Origin: Nymphaea colorata
Taxonomy: Eukaryota > Streptophyta > Magnoliopsida > Nymphaeales > Nymphaeaceae
DNA length: 64,000 nt
Direction of reading: 5' to 3'
NCBI RefSeq assembly: GCF_008831285.2
Contig: NC_045147.1
Location: 17,648,854-17,712,853, forward strand
Shown: positions 63,758-64,000 of the stretch, piece after piece
Layout of the letters: the number at the start of each line of letters is the position of its first letter
How positions within the stretch are numbered: the stretch's first letter is position 1
The notes under the pieces: model-generated
The model's database searches: none
The model's input: only the letters and a program-made list of their open reading frames with translations
Told to the model about the DNA's origin: nothing
Translations under genes and position numbers: made by a program

Positions 63758-64000
63758 TCACAACTGATCACATTGTGCAGGCGTGAAAGTGACCATGTTC
63801 TTGTGAAGATCATAAAGGATGTGAAAATTCTGCTGTTGGATGTTGCCCAAGATGGACATCCCTGATGAAGGCATCATGGCTAAACAAAACAATCCAGTGC
63901 TGTCATCAAGAATAAAATAGTTGTTTCCTGGTAAATCCAGATGGCCTCCCTGAAAATGGAAGGTTAGAGCCGGAACCTCTACCGTCTTCGCCGTGGAGGG
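63758..64000 (-). CDS. Aspartic protease (pepsin A1, nepenthesin/CDR1-like), C-terminal part
   Basis: The frame is open from the window edge (64000) to TGA at 63760-63758, giving 80 codons of the C-terminus. It reads VPALTFHFQGG, LDLPGNNYFI, GLFCLAMMPS, SGMSILGNIQQQNFHILYDL and ends FTPAQCDQL. In plant nepenthesin-type proteases these are the flap-distal strands and the conserved ILGNxQQQN block near the C-terminus, with the last disulphide Cys. Both catalytic Asp motifs (DTGS and DTGT) would lie beyond the window. It is probably secreted or vacuolar (family knowledge). The real start and any introns are outside. Confidence 0.9.
   Translation of the reverse strand, partial: PSTAKTVEVPALTFHFQGGHLDLPGNNYFILDDSTGLFCLAMMPSSGMSILGNIQQQNFHILYDLHKNMVTFTPAQCDQL

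Overview
This is a nuclear window from a flowering plant. The evidence is GT-AG introns with T-rich acceptor tracts, plant-type gene families (a PH-ORD oxysterol-binding protein, HCS1, MPS1, P-class PPR, SAUR, a nepenthesin-like aspartic protease), AT-rich intergenic DNA, and many (CT)n, (TA)n and (GA)n microsatellites. The species cannot be fixed from sequence alone.

All three multi-exon genes were rebuilt exon by exon, and their reading phase closes exactly. An ORP lipid-transfer protein (10 exons, 821 codons) spans 459-10673. Biotin--protein ligase HCS1 (10 exons, 397 aa) spans 19258-28581. An MPS1 spindle-checkpoint kinase (6 exons, about 930 aa) spans 29762-34238. All three are on the minus strand, as are a PPR gene (46861-48249), a SAUR (54341-54634) and the 3' end of an aspartic protease cut by the window edge (63758-64000). 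The three large genes are unrelated housekeeping genes, not a pathway cluster.

The right half (34.5-63.7 kb) is repeat-rich. It holds a LINE reverse-transcriptase zinc-knuckle relic (about 38.2-38.7 kb), a broken segmental duplication flanking the PPR gene (43.9-45.0 and 50.2-53.7 kb) that carries a copied terminal exon, a 24-bp minisatellite, a fold-back element near 60.6 kb, and several recurrent repeat families.

The points most worth a second look are these. (1) The PPR gene has an in-frame TAA at codon 29 between two stretches that both read as PPR protein. (2) A plus-strand orphan exon of a Gly-rich membrane protein (48246-48461) abuts and overlaps the PPR 5' end. (3) HCS1 has two in-frame AUGs bracketing a transit-peptide-like stretch, with an overlapping uORF. 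This matches the arrangement known to control dual targeting in Arabidopsis. (4) The copied terminal exon has a breakpoint exactly at its splice-acceptor boundary. I found no CRISPR, tRNA or rRNA, and no wholly new multi-gene system.
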